Below are positions 1 through 8,549 of a stretch of DNA of 64,000 bases, in pieces (within the stretch, counting starts at the first letter, position 1; every line of letters begins with the position of its first letter). The stretch is from Moraxella porci DSM 25326 (GTDB taxonomy: Bacteria; Pseudomonadota; Gammaproteobacteria; Pseudomonadales; Moraxellaceae), in assembly GCF_002014855.1 (NCBI RefSeq), contig NZ_MUYV01000001.1, positions 124,001 to 188,000 of the forward strand. Direction: 5' to 3'. Below the pieces are notes generated by a model. That model saw only the letters and a list, made by a program, of their open reading frames with translations. It was not told where the DNA came from and made no database searches. The position numbers and the translations under genes are program-made.

Positions 1-235
1 GGTGGCAGGCAGCTGTCAGATTGCCATCAATATCCATAAGGACAACCGCACACAGCCGATGGTGGGCGCAGACGGCAAAGCATCTGCACCACTTGAAAAT
101 GATCAGACGCTGCTGATTGCCAAGCATGATAAGACCTTGCTACTTCTGCATCCAGAGAGTTATAGTTTTTATGAAGCGTGTCGCACCAAGCTGAACTGGA
201 ACTTATATAGCGAAGAATTTTCCCTAGATAAATAA
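1..235 (+). CDS. nadK: NAD kinase, C-terminal fragment (5' end outside window)
   Basis: This is the last 77 codons of a gene that enters from the left edge; the reading frame begins at base 2. NAD kinase phosphorylates NAD to NADP with ATP in the cytoplasm. The visible tail, with LLLLHPESYSFY followed by a TKLNWN segment, matches the closing part of bacterial NadK proteins (E. coli has LNLIHPKDYSYF then TKLGW). The catalytic GGDG and NE motifs lie upstream, outside the window. A DUF1315 gene follows after 25 bases on the same strand and is probably co-transcribed. Family assignment from this short tail is fairly sure. Confidence 0.8.
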   Translation, partial: VAGSCQIAINIHKDNRTQPMVGADGKASAPLENDQTLLIAKHDKTLLLLHPESYSFYEACRTKLNWNLYSEEFSLDK

Positions 236-260
236 CAAACGACAGACAAGGAATCACACA

Positions 261-551
261 ATGAATAAACAAGATATCCTAGACAGCCTAACGCCTGAAA
301 TCGTCGAAAAATTCCGCACCGCCATCGAAATCGGACGCTGGGAAAATGGCGAAAAACTCACCGACGCTCAGCGTACCACCTGTATGCAAGCGGTGATGGT
401 ATGGGAGCATGAGTATCTGCCAGTTACCGAACGCACAGGCTATATCTATAAGCCCAAAGATAAGCAAGGCAACACCATCGGCGAAGAGTGTGATGTCGAG
501 CATGACCATCATTACCCAAATGCCGAGCAAGTGGTGAAGTTTAAGCACTGA
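261..551 (+). CDS. DUF1315 (YeaC-like) protein
   Basis: Small soluble protein of 96 residues with no signal peptide or membrane segment. The N-terminal half, with a TPEIVEKFRTAIEIGRWENG stretch followed by LTDAQ and a WEHEYLP segment, resembles the DUF1315 family typified by E. coli YeaC (about 90 residues). The function of the family is unknown. The C-terminal part has a His/Asp-rich cluster (DVEHDHHYPN). It starts with ATG preceded by AAGGAA, lies 25 bases after nadK, and is closed by a strong hairpin terminator, so the two probably form the end of one operon. Confidence 0.75.
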   Translation: MNKQDILDSLTPEIVEKFRTAIEIGRWENGEKLTDAQRTTCMQAVMVWEHEYLPVTERTGYIYKPKDKQGNTIGEECDVEHDHHYPNAEQVVKFKH

Positions 552-560
552 TGGCTGATA

Positions 561-596
561 AGCGTTTGCAACTGTATCATGCAAACGCTTTTTTTT
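561..596 (+). terminator. Rho-independent terminator after DUF1315 gene
   Basis: Perfect 10-bp stem AGCGTTTGCA / TGCAAACGCT (561-570 with 580-589) with a 9-base loop, followed by a run of eight T. It ends the nadK-DUF1315 transcription unit. Confidence 0.9.
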
Positions 597-659
597 GTGG
601 GTTGGGGGTTGTGTTGGTGAATCATGCACCAATTTTAATAAATTGGAGATTAAAATAGA

Positions 660-1025
660 ATGAATAATGATGAGTTTTTTAATTTCTTTTTTGACAGAAA
701 TTCTTTTCAATATGAGCTGGTAGAAGAGTGTGTATGGAATGCAGAAAAATATTGGAATTTAGAAAAAGAACTTATTAATATTATAAAAGACTTGTATAAT
801 AAAGATATGATTTCTAAAAAGTTAGCTAGAGATTTATATTATTTATCTCATTCTATTCAAAGTTCAATACAATGTTCGCTTTCTGAGAATGACTTTTTTG
901 AAATAGAAAATCTAGATTTTGAATCTACATTGTATTATCGTGATAGATTGGATTTGATAATTAATATACTATGGAATGATCATAATTATCTGGACTATAA
1001 TGATTTTTTTTCTAGAAAATCCTAA
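660..1025 (+). CDS. Unknown small AT-rich protein
   Basis: I do not recognise this 121-residue protein. It is acidic and aromatic, with many Asp, Glu, Asn, Phe and Tyr, and has no signal peptide or membrane span, so it is probably cytosolic. The ATG has a GGAG at 645-648. Base composition is markedly more AT-rich than the housekeeping genes around it. The palindromic repeat at 1048 starts 23 bases after its stop. Size, acidity and position next to two other lone AT-rich genes are reminiscent of immunity proteins from polymorphic toxin loci, but no toxin gene is seen; that is inference only. Confidence 0.55.
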   Translation: MNNDEFFNFFFDRNSFQYELVEECVWNAEKYWNLEKELINIIKDLYNKDMISKKLARDLYYLSHSIQSSIQCSLSENDFFEIENLDFESTLYYRDRLDLIINILWNDHNYLDYNDFFSRKS

Positions 1026-1047
1026 ATATGCAGGCTGATAAACAGCA

Positions 1048-1070
1048 GTAGGGTGCGTACCACGCACCAT
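1048..1070 (+). repeat. Palindromic repeat, copy A (half element)
   Basis: Contains GGTGCGTACCACGCACC, a perfect 7-bp inverted repeat with a 3-base loop (1052-1068), preceded by GTAG. Related to copies at 1518-1580, 41609-41666 and 42116-42175. This copy has only one arm of the larger two-arm element. It sits between the 3' ends of two convergent small genes (stops at 1025 and 1077). Confidence 0.75.
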
Positions 1071-1076
1071 CAAATT

Positions 1077-1448
1077 CTAAAGGGCAGTATTATAAAATTC
1101 GGGTGGCGTGGGACTTAATACATCAATAATATGATGCAAAAATATTAAGCGATAGATGTGTAAATTATCGCTATAAATGCCATAGTTCTGTTTATTAAAC
1201 CAATCACAAAACTCATCTTTGTCTGATTTAAAAATCCAAGATTTTCCATTTAAATCATGCTCACCCAATATGTTTAAAGCACAACTCTCAAAAATAAATC
1301 GGTGGCTTAAAAACTCTCTAAAAATCACCACTGTACTTTGTGAATCGCTATTTATTTTGATATACAAAACATCATCTCGAACTTCTAGACTTTCAAGATT
1401 TCTAAATTTAACATCAAATAAAGGGCTAATGTCTTGCCATAAATTCAT
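1077..1448 (-). CDS. Unknown small protein
   Basis: A 123-residue protein I cannot assign. It begins NLWQDISPLF and carries a beta-rich middle and a FCDWFNKQNYG segment; there is no signal peptide or membrane helix. The ATG at 1448 is chosen because AGGTG lies six bases upstream; an in-frame GTG three codons earlier would overlap that site. The gene is AT-rich, faces the 660-1025 gene, and its stop lies 7 bases from repeat copy A, while copy B lies upstream. Composition and setting suggest an acquired accessory gene, possibly an orphan immunity-type protein (inference). Confidence 0.55.
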   Translation of the reverse strand: MNLWQDISPLFDVKFRNLESLEVRDDVLYIKINSDSQSTVVIFREFLSHRFIFESCALNILGEHDLNGKSWIFKSDKDEFCDWFNKQNYGIYSDNLHIYRLIFLHHIIDVLSPTPPEFYNTAL

Positions 1449-1517
1449 ATTAGGCACCTAATTTGTATTTATATCTAATCTCAATTTTTCTTGGTTGTGA
1501 CTGAATTTCTAAAGTGT

Positions 1518-1580
1518 GTAGTGCGCGTACCATACACCATTAAATTCCATTCAATCAATGGTGCATGGTTTGCACCCTAC
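1518..1580 (+). repeat. Palindromic repeat, copy B (full two-arm element)
   Basis: About 63 bp. The left arm (GTAGTGCGCGTACCATACAC, then CAT) and right arm (ATGGTGCATGGTTTGCACCC, then TAC) are imperfect inverted copies of the copy A sequence around a 20-base AT-rich centre, so each arm can fold alone and the two can pair with each other. It starts 4 bases beyond the stop of the minus-strand gene ending at 1584. Confidence 0.75.
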
Positions 1581-1583
1581 GTA

Positions 1584-1895
1584 CTATTTATTTTTTCTAA
1601 AAAATTCCATACAGAAATAATAATCATCACAATTAATATAACAATCATCGTAAAATATTTTATGATTCAAACTGTATTCCCCCATCATTTTTAAATCTTC
1701 TTTAATATAAAATTCTAACATGGGCAGGATTTCTTCCAAAATTATATTCACATCTTCTTCTATTTCAGAAATTAAATAAAAATAAACAGTAATATTTTTA
1801 TATTTATCAAAAGACCAATAAATTCTGGAAAAATTCTCACTAATTTCACCCAAGCAAGCCCTTGATAGGCAATATGTAACATAGTAAATATTCAT
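1584..1895 (-). CDS. Unknown small acidic protein
   Basis: A 103-residue protein starting MNIYYVTYCLSRACLGEISE; the ATG at 1895 has AAAGG 8 bases upstream, which is why the longer in-frame extension to 1973 was not used. The pattern (CLGEI near residue 15, a beta strand with WSFDK, then an EEDVNIILEEIL helix and a tail with CMEFFRKNK) resembles a group of about 100-residue proteins often found in toxin-immunity neighbourhoods, but I cannot name a family with certainty. The gene is strongly AT-rich and its stop abuts repeat copy B. Cytosolic by appearance. Confidence 0.55.
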   Translation of the reverse strand: MNIYYVTYCLSRACLGEISENFSRIYWSFDKYKNITVYFYLISEIEEDVNIILEEILPMLEFYIKEDLKMMGEYSLNHKIFYDDCYINCDDYYFCMEFFRKNK

Positions 1896-1972
1896 TAATA
1901 ATGACCTTTGGGATTGCAAGAAACAACACTTATTTTTTAGTGGTATGGCATAACACACCATCACAACCAACA

Positions 1973-2003
1973 AAAAAGCGTTTGCAAAGTTGCAGACGCT
2001 TTT
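1973..2003 (-). terminator. Terminator after apt
   Basis: On the minus strand, AGCGTCTGCA pairs with TGCAAACGCT (one mismatch) across a short loop and is followed by six T. It ends the apt transcript. Confidence 0.8.
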
Positions 2004-2011
2004 GGCAGGGT

Positions 2012-2518
2012 TTATTTTTCAAGCACAGCCCAATAGCTCAGCCCAAGATCCCCGTGTAATGCCGGCAAATCCAGCAATACCAATGAGCCAAGTGGCGTTA
2101 GGTTTGCCTTGATACATAGTGAATGAGCGGCCTTGAGCGTACCACCAGTGGCAAGCACATCATCGATGATGAGTACTTTGGCAGGCTCAAGCTCGGCACT
2201 GATTTCTAGAGTGTCTTGACCGTATTCTAGCCCATAGCTTTGGGCATGTACAGGTGGTGGTAGCTTGCCTGCTTTACGCATTAGGATGAGTTTTTTGTGC
2301 AGGCGGACAGCCAGTAGGCTTGCCAGTACAAAGCCACGCGACTCGATACCGACGATGGCATCCGTGTCAGCCATCACATCAGCAGGCACAGCAGCAATCA
2401 TCGCATCGATGAGCTTATTATGATGGCCGTTCAGTAGTGGCGTGATGTCATAAAATTCGATACCTGATTTTGGGAAATCAGGCACAGTGCGGATATGTTC
2501 CCATAATGGATGTGTCAT
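2012..2518 (-). CDS. apt: Adenine phosphoribosyltransferase
   Basis: Converts adenine and PRPP to AMP (purine salvage, cytoplasm). The 168-residue length is slightly short of the usual 170-185. The PRPP-binding loop VLIIDDVLATGGT is at residues 115-127, ESRGF at 59-63 (VGIESRGFVL is typical of Apt) and the KAGKLPPP flexible-loop segment at about 82-89. The ATG start is preceded by AAGGAAG. It lies 20 bases after ubiB on the same strand and is likely the last gene of the ubi transcript, closed by a terminator at 1973-2003. Confidence 0.95.
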   Translation of the reverse strand: MTHPLWEHIRTVPDFPKSGIEFYDITPLLNGHHNKLIDAMIAAVPADVMADTDAIVGIESRGFVLASLLAVRLHKKLILMRKAGKLPPPVHAQSYGLEYGQDTLEISAELEPAKVLIIDDVLATGGTLKAAHSLCIKANLTPLGSLVLLDLPALHGDLGLSYWAVLEK

Positions 2519-2537
2519 TTATAAACTTCCTTCAAGA

Positions 2538-4178
2538 TTATAGCAGCACGCGCCAAATCACAAAGCCCACGGCAAGCACAAAAAACACGGGTGCAAAATA
2601 CAGATGAATGGCAACTGCCGACCACCATGCCAAGGCGATCATCAGCAGAAAGCCGCCACCTGCAATCCAGTCATGGCGTCGTTCGTTGAGTGCATCTGCT
2701 CGCATGGCTTGCAGCTCACGGATGGTGGCATCTTGACTGGCGCCAAGCGTGGCAAGGCTTTGGATGCTTTGGCTTAGTAGCTTTGGCAAATCGGTGGTGG
2801 ATAATAAAATCTCGGGCAGCTCAGCTTTGATGTCCTGTAGATTTTTGACAGGATCCAGCTGATCTTTGACCCAAGCGGTCAAAATCGGCTTGGCAAGCGA
2901 CCAAATATCCAGCTCGGGATACAGCTCACGACCAAGCCCTTCGACATGAACGAGCGTTTTGAGCAGTAGCATCAACTGTGGTGGGATGCTCATGCGGTGG
3001 CGTCGTGCGATGGATAAGATCTCAAACAGCACGCCAGCAAAGTCAATCTCATCAATTGGCTTGGTTACCATCGGGCTTACCGTACGGCTCATATCACGGA
3101 TCAAGGCGTGCTTATCAGCAGATGGCGGAATCCAGCCAGCAGCGGCGATGATATCGACGAGTGCGGTATAATTGCCATTCATCACCGATAATAGCAGGCG
3201 AGCGACAATCAGCTGATCTGCCTTGGATAGCTCGCCCATGATGGCACAGTCAAGTCCGATATAGCGTGGCTCAGCGACAGCACTGCCATCTGGCATGGTT
3301 TCCACAAAGATATTGCCAGGGTGCATATCAGCATGGAAAAAATTATCCCGAAAAACTTGGGTAAAAAAGATGGTCAAGCCTTTTTCGGCAAGGGTTGCAC
3401 GGTCATAATTGAGCTGATCAAAGACTTGGGTGTGTGAGATCGGCACGCCAAACACACGCTCAGCGACCATCACTTGCTTGGCGGCGGCATAGACTTGTGG
3501 CACATAGATGAGTCGTGAGCCGGTGAAATTATGACGCATCTTGGTGCTGTTGGCGGCTTCGAGTGTCAAATCCAGCTCATTGAGCATGATTTGGCGATAG
3601 TCTTCGACGATATCAATCAGATGAATGGCTCGAGCTGCTTCGATGCGAGCTGATGCCCATGCTGCCATCTGCCGCAGTAACTCAAAGTCATCAATGATGC
3701 CATCACGAATATCAGGACGCACCACTTTGACCACCACTTCACGGCCATCAGGCAGTGCGGCGGTATGTACCTGTGCGATACTGGCAGCAGCCAATGGCAC
3801 ATCATCAAAGCGAGCAAACAGCGTATCAATCGGCTGACCCAAGCCAAATTTGCTATCTTCAATGACCGATTTGGCGGTGGTGACATCAAAAGGGGCAACT
3901 TTATCTTGTAGTAGTGCTAGCTGAGCGATAATCTCAGGCGGTAACAGGTCCGAACGAGTAGAGAGCAGCTGACCAAGCTTTAAAAACAGCGTCCCCATCT
4001 CTTCGAGCGCCAGTTTCACACCAAGTGCTTGATGGGATTTGCCAACTGATGCAGGATGTAGGCGAATCAGTCGAGCGATGGGCGCAAGTTCAGGCACATC
4101 AGCAAAGTGCGTATCGAGCCGATATTTGGCAGCGATACGATACAGTGTCAATAGGCGTTTGCGATGAGTGATGAGCAT
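2538..4178 (-). CDS. ubiB: UbiB, atypical kinase-like ubiquinone biosynthesis protein
   Basis: Member of the ABC1/ADCK (UbiB) family needed for coenzyme Q synthesis at the inner membrane; the family binds nucleotide and acts on the Ubi complex rather than as a classical protein kinase. At 546 residues it has the usual length. Visible marks: KxGQ motif at 67-70, Ala-rich loop AAASIAQ at 130-136, lysine 151 in VVVKV, HADMHPGN at 282-289 and GLD at 308-310. Two hydrophobic segments at the C-terminus (about 505-546) are the expected membrane anchor. It lies 14 bases after ubiJ in the same operon. Confidence 0.96.
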   Translation of the reverse strand: MLITHRKRLLTLYRIAAKYRLDTHFADVPELAPIARLIRLHPASVGKSHQALGVKLALEEMGTLFLKLGQLLSTRSDLLPPEIIAQLALLQDKVAPFDVTTAKSVIEDSKFGLGQPIDTLFARFDDVPLAAASIAQVHTAALPDGREVVVKVVRPDIRDGIIDDFELLRQMAAWASARIEAARAIHLIDIVEDYRQIMLNELDLTLEAANSTKMRHNFTGSRLIYVPQVYAAAKQVMVAERVFGVPISHTQVFDQLNYDRATLAEKGLTIFFTQVFRDNFFHADMHPGNIFVETMPDGSAVAEPRYIGLDCAIMGELSKADQLIVARLLLSVMNGNYTALVDIIAAAGWIPPSADKHALIRDMSRTVSPMVTKPIDEIDFAGVLFEILSIARRHRMSIPPQLMLLLKTLVHVEGLGRELYPELDIWSLAKPILTAWVKDQLDPVKNLQDIKAELPEILLSTTDLPKLLSQSIQSLATLGASQDATIRELQAMRADALNERRHDWIAGGGFLLMIALAWWSAVAIHLYFAPVFFVLAVGFVIWRVLL

Positions 4179-4192
4179 GGCGGTCTGTCAAA

Positions 4193-4852
4193 TTAGGCGT
4201 TGGTTTGGTCATCAAGCGAGCTTTGAAGCTGTGCTAAGCGTGCTTGACTGCGTTCGATATCTGCTTGCAAGCGAAGTAATTCTTGTTTTTTATCTTGGAT
4301 TTGTAGGTCTAGTAATTCATCATCGATACTGCGTGCCGATGGCGTGCGTGATGAAAGTAGCTGCGTGGCTGATTGCTTGATCAGCTCACCAATCGGCGAT
4401 AGCACAGGGCTGATTTCTTTGCCAAGCAGATACAGATGGCTTGTGACATCGGTGCCGATGATTTGTTCAAGTTGATACCAGATATCTGGCTCAAAGCCTT
4501 CAAATAAGGACTTGGCTTGCAGGAGTACCTGATGATCGCCACGGATTGGCAGATTGCCCACAGGATGTTGGATTAGGCTTAACAGATGCGCCAAATTATC
4601 CACGCTCAAGGTGCAATCAGGTACCGTGCTGATACCGCCTTGTGGCTCAAAAATCGCTGACGCAACAGGCTCAAATCGCACACGCCCATCGCCAAACAGC
4701 ACATCGATACTGATGGCGGGTGCGTGCATATTGATGCGTAAAGTTTTGCCTGATAGGGCAGACAACCCTTCTTGGGTATAGTTATCTGTGGCGATGACGC
4801 TGTTGAGTAGCTTTTCGCACATCGCTAGGGTCAGTACACCAAGCATACTCAT
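4193..4852 (-). CDS. ubiJ: UbiJ, SCP2-domain ubiquinone biosynthesis accessory factor
   Basis: A 219-residue protein between ubiE and ubiB, the position of ubiJ (yigP) in many gammaproteobacteria. The N-terminal 110 or so residues fit an SCP2 sterol-carrier-type lipid-binding domain; the C-terminus (about 170-219) is a coiled coil rich in Gln, Glu, Lys and Leu, as in UbiJ. In E. coli UbiJ scaffolds the soluble Ubi complex with UbiK and binds lipid. The start overlaps the ubiE stop by one base (TGATG), indicating translational coupling. Confidence 0.88.
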   Translation of the reverse strand: MSMLGVLTLAMCEKLLNSVIATDNYTQEGLSALSGKTLRINMHAPAISIDVLFGDGRVRFEPVASAIFEPQGGISTVPDCTLSVDNLAHLLSLIQHPVGNLPIRGDHQVLLQAKSLFEGFEPDIWYQLEQIIGTDVTSHLYLLGKEISPVLSPIGELIKQSATQLLSSRTPSARSIDDELLDLQIQDKKQELLRLQADIERSQARLAQLQSSLDDQTNA

Positions 4853-5706
4853 CAGCGTGCCTTAAAGCCACGATGCACAGCGACGATACCGCCGGTTAGG
4901 TTGTGATAATCGCAGTTGACAAAGCCTGCATTTTCCATCATGCCTTTGAGTGTGGCTTGGTCAGGATGCATACGGATAGACTCAGCCAGATATTGATAGC
5001 TTTCGGCATCGCCTGCGACCAGCTTACCCATGATTGGTAGGGCGGTGAATGAGTACAAGTCGTATGCTTTGGACAGTGGCTCAAACACAGGCTTACTAAA
5101 TTCAAGTACCAATAGGCGTCCGCCTGGTTTTAGCACACGGTGCATGGCAGCAAGGGCTTTGTCTTTGTCCGTGACATTACGCAGGCCAAAGCTGATGGTC
5201 ACCAGATCAAACGAATTATCCGCAAATGGCTCAAGCGTCTCAGCATTGGCAAGGACAAAATCGACATTATTACAGCCAGCATTGATCAGACGAGTGCGAC
5301 CCACTTCCAGCATCGCCTCATTAATGTCGGACAGCACCACTCGGCCTGAGCGACCTACTTCACGGCTAAATACCTTGGCAAGATCACCTGTACCGCCTGC
5401 GATATCAAGTACGTGCTGACCGCTACGCACACCTGTCAGACTGATGGCAAAGCGTTTCCACAAGCGATGAATACCAAAGCTCATCAAGTCATTCATCACA
5501 TCATACTTGCGAGCTACAGAAGTGAATACTTCGGCGACTTTGGCTTGTTTTTCTGATTTACGCACGGTTTGATAGCCAAAATGCGTGGTCTCTTCACTGA
5601 CAGGCTCACTGCCTTGTGGGCGTTGCAGTTCGCTTTGACCTTGTGGTGTGCCAGTCGGTAGGATGTTTGGGTTGCTAAATTGGGTGTCGTTGTGGTTTTC
5701 GCTCAT
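4852..5706 (-). CDS. ubiE: UbiE, demethylmenaquinol/ubiquinol C-methyltransferase
   Basis: SAM-dependent C-methyltransferase of ubiquinone (and menaquinone) synthesis. The SAM-binding motif [12 protein letters not shown] is at residues 99-110, and [15 protein letters not shown] and an HRVLKPGG segment are all present. The protein is 284 residues counted from the ATG at 5706; a TTG 11 codons earlier has no better ribosome site. It carries about 45 extra N-terminal residues, Gln/Pro/Thr-rich and apparently disordered, compared with the 251-residue E. coli protein. First gene of ubiE-ubiJ-ubiB-apt; no tat genes follow, unlike E. coli. Confidence 0.96.
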   Translation of the reverse strand: MSENHNDTQFSNPNILPTGTPQGQSELQRPQGSEPVSEETTHFGYQTVRKSEKQAKVAEVFTSVARKYDVMNDLMSFGIHRLWKRFAISLTGVRSGQHVLDIAGGTGDLAKVFSREVGRSGRVVLSDINEAMLEVGRTRLINAGCNNVDFVLANAETLEPFADNSFDLVTISFGLRNVTDKDKALAAMHRVLKPGGRLLVLEFSKPVFEPLSKAYDLYSFTALPIMGKLVAGDAESYQYLAESIRMHPDQATLKGMMENAGFVNCDYHNLTGGIVAVHRGFKAR

Positions 5707-5822
5707 GATTGTAAGCCTAATTTTGAATAAAAATTTCAACCTTTAATGATACACTATTTTTCAGGTGAATTGGGAGAATTTACTGATCTTTTGATAAATT
5801 TTACAAGTCATCGCAAAACTCA

Positions 5823-6548
5823 TCAAATGCCCTTGAGGTCGTCGTCTATGCCCATACCATCATGGATGCCATGAATAACCGCAAGCTCGGCACGGGTAAA
5901 TGGTTGGCTAAAGCGCTTGATGTGATCGATGGCACGAATCGCCACAAGGCCATCGTGAATAAAATCATACAAAGGTTGATAGCCATTGGCGTGCGCGGTT
6001 GATTTGGCAAGTTTGAATGCTTGGTATAATAAATAAGAATTGAAGCTTTGATAGCAAGCTTGGCAGACTTCACCGACCTGATGAATCTGAGCGATGCGTT
6101 GGTCTTTGGCGTTGACCGCTTGATACATCTGAATCATCAATGCCTCATCGATGATGGCATCTGGATGGTGAGCCAAATAATGCTCAGCCAAGGCCAGATC
6201 CAGCTCAATGGCTGTGATGGCAGCACGGATGCTCAATAGTCCTGTGGCAAGTGCATTTTTTGGCACCAGTTTTTCAAGCTTGCCTGAGCCGTTTAGGGCG
6301 TTTTGTCCTGCGGTCAGTAGCTGGCTTGCGATGGCATCAAAAGTGCTGTAGTCATAAATGCGATGGATCAAATAGTTGGCCAGTGGTGCAGTCTTAGGAT
6401 CATCAAACAACGCGCGATGGGTGCGATGAATACGATCGCGTTGCCATGCTTGGATCTGCCCAAGTGCTTGGCGCATAGATGCATCGCGATGATGGGGCAG
6501 TGACTGATAATGATGGATAAGATTTACCAGAGTTTGGATTTGTGACAT
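5823..6548 (-). CDS. FFLEELY-motif family protein
   Basis: A 241-residue, helix-rich cytosolic protein. The N-terminal block with QAWQRDRIHRTH and then NYLIHRIYDYSTFDA corresponds in position to the family's FFLEELY segment (normally followed by Gly/Asp and an aromatic residue), but here it reads YLIHRIY, so the name-giving motif is degenerate. The AIELDLALAEHYL stretch in the middle also fits this family. Function is unknown. It is a single gene with its own extended -10 promoter at 6591-6599. Confidence 0.6.
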   Translation of the reverse strand: MSQIQTLVNLIHHYQSLPHHRDASMRQALGQIQAWQRDRIHRTHRALFDDPKTAPLANYLIHRIYDYSTFDAIASQLLTAGQNALNGSGKLEKLVPKNALATGLLSIRAAITAIELDLALAEHYLAHHPDAIIDEALMIQMYQAVNAKDQRIAQIHQVGEVCQACYQSFNSYLLYQAFKLAKSTAHANGYQPLYDFIHDGLVAIRAIDHIKRFSQPFTRAELAVIHGIHDGMGIDDDLKGI

Positions 6549-6590
6549 GTGAACTGCCGTGACATGGTGTCTTTAGGGATTGGATAAAGT

Positions 6591-6599
6591 ATTATAGCA
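6591..6599 (-). promoter_or_regulatory. Extended -10 promoter for FFLEELY gene
   Basis: The minus strand reads TGCTATAAT, an exact extended -10 element, about 45 bases upstream of the start at 6548. No good -35 is visible at 17 bp, as expected for this promoter class. Confidence 0.6.
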
Positions 6600-6687
6600 G
6601 ATCTGCGCGCGTATGACAGCATTTGCATCTTGATGCAATAACAACAAATAAGGGATCAATCCATATCTGTCCAATATCACCAAGGCT

Positions 6688-7575
6688 CTAAGCCTTTGAC
6701 CGCTTGCCCACCAATACAATCCCAACCAGCACCATCACCGCTCCGATGATAAAGCTTGTGGTCATCTCATCGCCCAAAATCCACGCGCCCAGCACCACCC
6801 CAAAAATCGGTGTCATCAAAATCAATGCCCCAATATCTGCTGAGCGATAGCGAGTCAATAGCCAAAACCATGCCACTGTCGCCAAAAACGCCACAAACAC
6901 CGCTTGAAATCCGACGCTAAGCACGCTGGCAGTTTGCCAATTCATCACCGCTTGATCGGTCGCTATCGCATATAGCCACAGTAGCACGCCAATGGCAAAC
7001 AGCTGATAGGCAAGCACCTGTTTGGCAGGCAGTGTACCTAGGCTTGTCATACGGATAATCACCGTCGTCAAGCCCCACGACAAGCCCGCCGCCAGTGCCA
7101 AGCCATCACCCAGTAGCGAGCCATCCGCCTGTGATGACAGCAAAAACGCCACCGCAATCCCACCAAAAGCAAGCCCCATGCCAAGCCACTGCACCCAAGA
7201 TAGCCGCTCATCTTTGACCAAAAAATGCAAAAACAACGCCGAAAATAGGGGCGATGTATATAAGAACACCACACTGCGAGATGCACTGGTATAGCGTAGC
7301 GACTCGCCTGCCAAAAGTGACTCAAAGGCGAACAATGCACCGACAAATAGCCCAAGCTTGATTTGCTTGGGATTGAACCGCAGTTCTTTTTGATACACCA
7401 TAAAGCCAAGCAAAATCAGCAAACCAAACAGCGAACGCATCGACAGCTGCATCACTGGCGAGATTTCGTGGTGGCTAAGCTTGATGGCGACATTGCTCAA
7501 TCCAAGAAACAAACAGCATACCACCATCGTACTGATGGCGATATGGTCAAGGGGGCGTCTGGTGGATGTCGGCAT
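6688..7575 (-). CDS. EamA/DMT-superfamily transporter
   Basis: A 295-residue inner-membrane protein with about ten hydrophobic helices in two repeats, the layout of the drug/metabolite (RhaT/EamA) superfamily. The first repeat ends near the SASRSVVFLYTSPLFSALF segment; the second ends with LILMTPIFGVVLGAWILGDE, characteristic of EamA permeases. The substrate cannot be predicted. The start was set at the ATG at 7575 (MPTSTRRPLDH); an upstream in-frame start would add 25 hydrophobic residues, and neither has a clear ribosome site. Confidence 0.85.
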   Translation of the reverse strand: MPTSTRRPLDHIAISTMVVCCLFLGLSNVAIKLSHHEISPVMQLSMRSLFGLLILLGFMVYQKELRFNPKQIKLGLFVGALFAFESLLAGESLRYTSASRSVVFLYTSPLFSALFLHFLVKDERLSWVQWLGMGLAFGGIAVAFLLSSQADGSLLGDGLALAAGLSWGLTTVIIRMTSLGTLPAKQVLAYQLFAIGVLLWLYAIATDQAVMNWQTASVLSVGFQAVFVAFLATVAWFWLLTRYRSADIGALILMTPIFGVVLGAWILGDEMTTSFIIGAVMVLVGIVLVGKRSKA

Positions 7576-7747
7576 GATAAAATGAAAAATTATATCACGA
7601 AAAAAGCCAAAATCAAGCCAAATAAAATTTAAAAAATACAATAAAATCAATTATTTGATCATAAAAATTCATCACTTGGCATGACATATCCGCCATCAAT
7701 CCGACAGCAGATAGATGAAGTTCTTTTGGCTTTTTTGCAGTTTTTTC

Positions 7748-7776
7748 TTGAAATTGTCATCTAATGGCTATATAGT
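7748..7776 (+). promoter_or_regulatory. Sigma-70 promoter of sodA
   Basis: TTGAAA at 7748-7753, a 17-bp spacer, and TATAGT at 7771-7776, about 70 bases before the sodA ATG. Confidence 0.7.
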
Positions 7777-7845
7777 GAAAGTACGGACAAGGCATTTGGC
7801 AATGTTCGCAAATTTATCAACAATCAACAAAGAAGGAATACCGCA

Positions 7846-8460
7846 ATGGCATTTACTCTACCTGAGCTAGGCTACAGCTACGATGCACTAGAGCCACATT
7901 TTGACAAAGAAACCATGGAAATCCACCACTCAAAGCACCATCAAGCGTATGTCAATAATGCTAACGCTGCGCTAGAAGGCACTGAGTGGGCGGACAAGTC
8001 AGCCGAAGAAGTGATCGCAAACCTAGACAAAATCCCAAGCGATAAGCAAACTGCTGTACGCAATAACGCTGGCGGTCATGCCAACCACAGCCTATTTTGG
8101 ACAATCCTAAAAACTGGCACTGAGCTTGGCGGCTCACTTAAAGAAGCCATCGAGCGTGATTTTGGTTCGGTAGACGCATTCAAAGAAGAGTTTGAAAAAG
8201 CAGCCCAAACGCGTTTTGGTTCAGGCTGGGCATGGCTAGTTAAGCAAGGCGATAAGCTTGCTGTCGTTTCAACTGCCAACCAAGACAGCCCATTGATGGG
8301 TAAAGCAGTTGCAGGCTGTGAAGGTACGCCAATCATTGGTTTGGATGTATGGGAGCATGCCTACTACCTAAAATACCAAAACAAACGCCCAGACTACATC
8401 AAAGCATTCTGGAATGTTGTTAACTGGGATAAAGCTCAAGAAAACTTTGACGCAGCTTAA
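7846..8460 (+). CDS. sodA: Superoxide dismutase, Mn-type
   Basis: Dismutates superoxide to oxygen and hydrogen peroxide in the cytoplasm. The 204-residue sequence follows E. coli SodA (Mn) much more closely than SodB (Fe): EIHHSKHH at 25-32, [12 protein letters not shown] in the middle, [11 protein letters not shown] (the Gln typical of Mn enzymes) and LDVWEHAYY near the end. Metal ligands by family: His27, the His of ANHS, and Asp and His of DVWEH. AAGGAA precedes the ATG by 9 bases. It is a single gene with its own promoter and a hairpin terminator. Confidence 0.95.
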   Translation: MAFTLPELGYSYDALEPHFDKETMEIHHSKHHQAYVNNANAALEGTEWADKSAEEVIANLDKIPSDKQTAVRNNAGGHANHSLFWTILKTGTELGGSLKEAIERDFGSVDAFKEEFEKAAQTRFGSGWAWLVKQGDKLAVVSTANQDSPLMGKAVAGCEGTPIIGLDVWEHAYYLKYQNKRPDYIKAFWNVVNWDKAQENFDAA

Positions 8461-8498
8461 TTATCTGTTTTAAATTTTATAAAAACAGATTTACAAAC

Positions 8499-8535
8499 AA
8501 AAGCCTAGCTTGATATAATTAAGTTAGGCTTTTGT
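8499..8535 (+). terminator. Terminator after sodA
   Basis: Stem AAAAGCCTAGCTT / AAGTTAGGCTTTT (8499-8511 with 8521-8533) with one wobble and T-rich flanks. It sits between sodA and the secreted protein gene. Confidence 0.85.
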
Positions 8536-8549
8536 TATGGAGGATAGAG

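Noticed and set aside
1048..1580. CRISPR array
   Set aside because: Only two spaced copies of a divergent palindrome, no regular spacers and no cas genes.
7846..8460. Iron superoxide dismutase (SodB)
   Set aside because: The GGHANHS and STANQDSP stretches and overall match are those of the Mn enzyme SodA.
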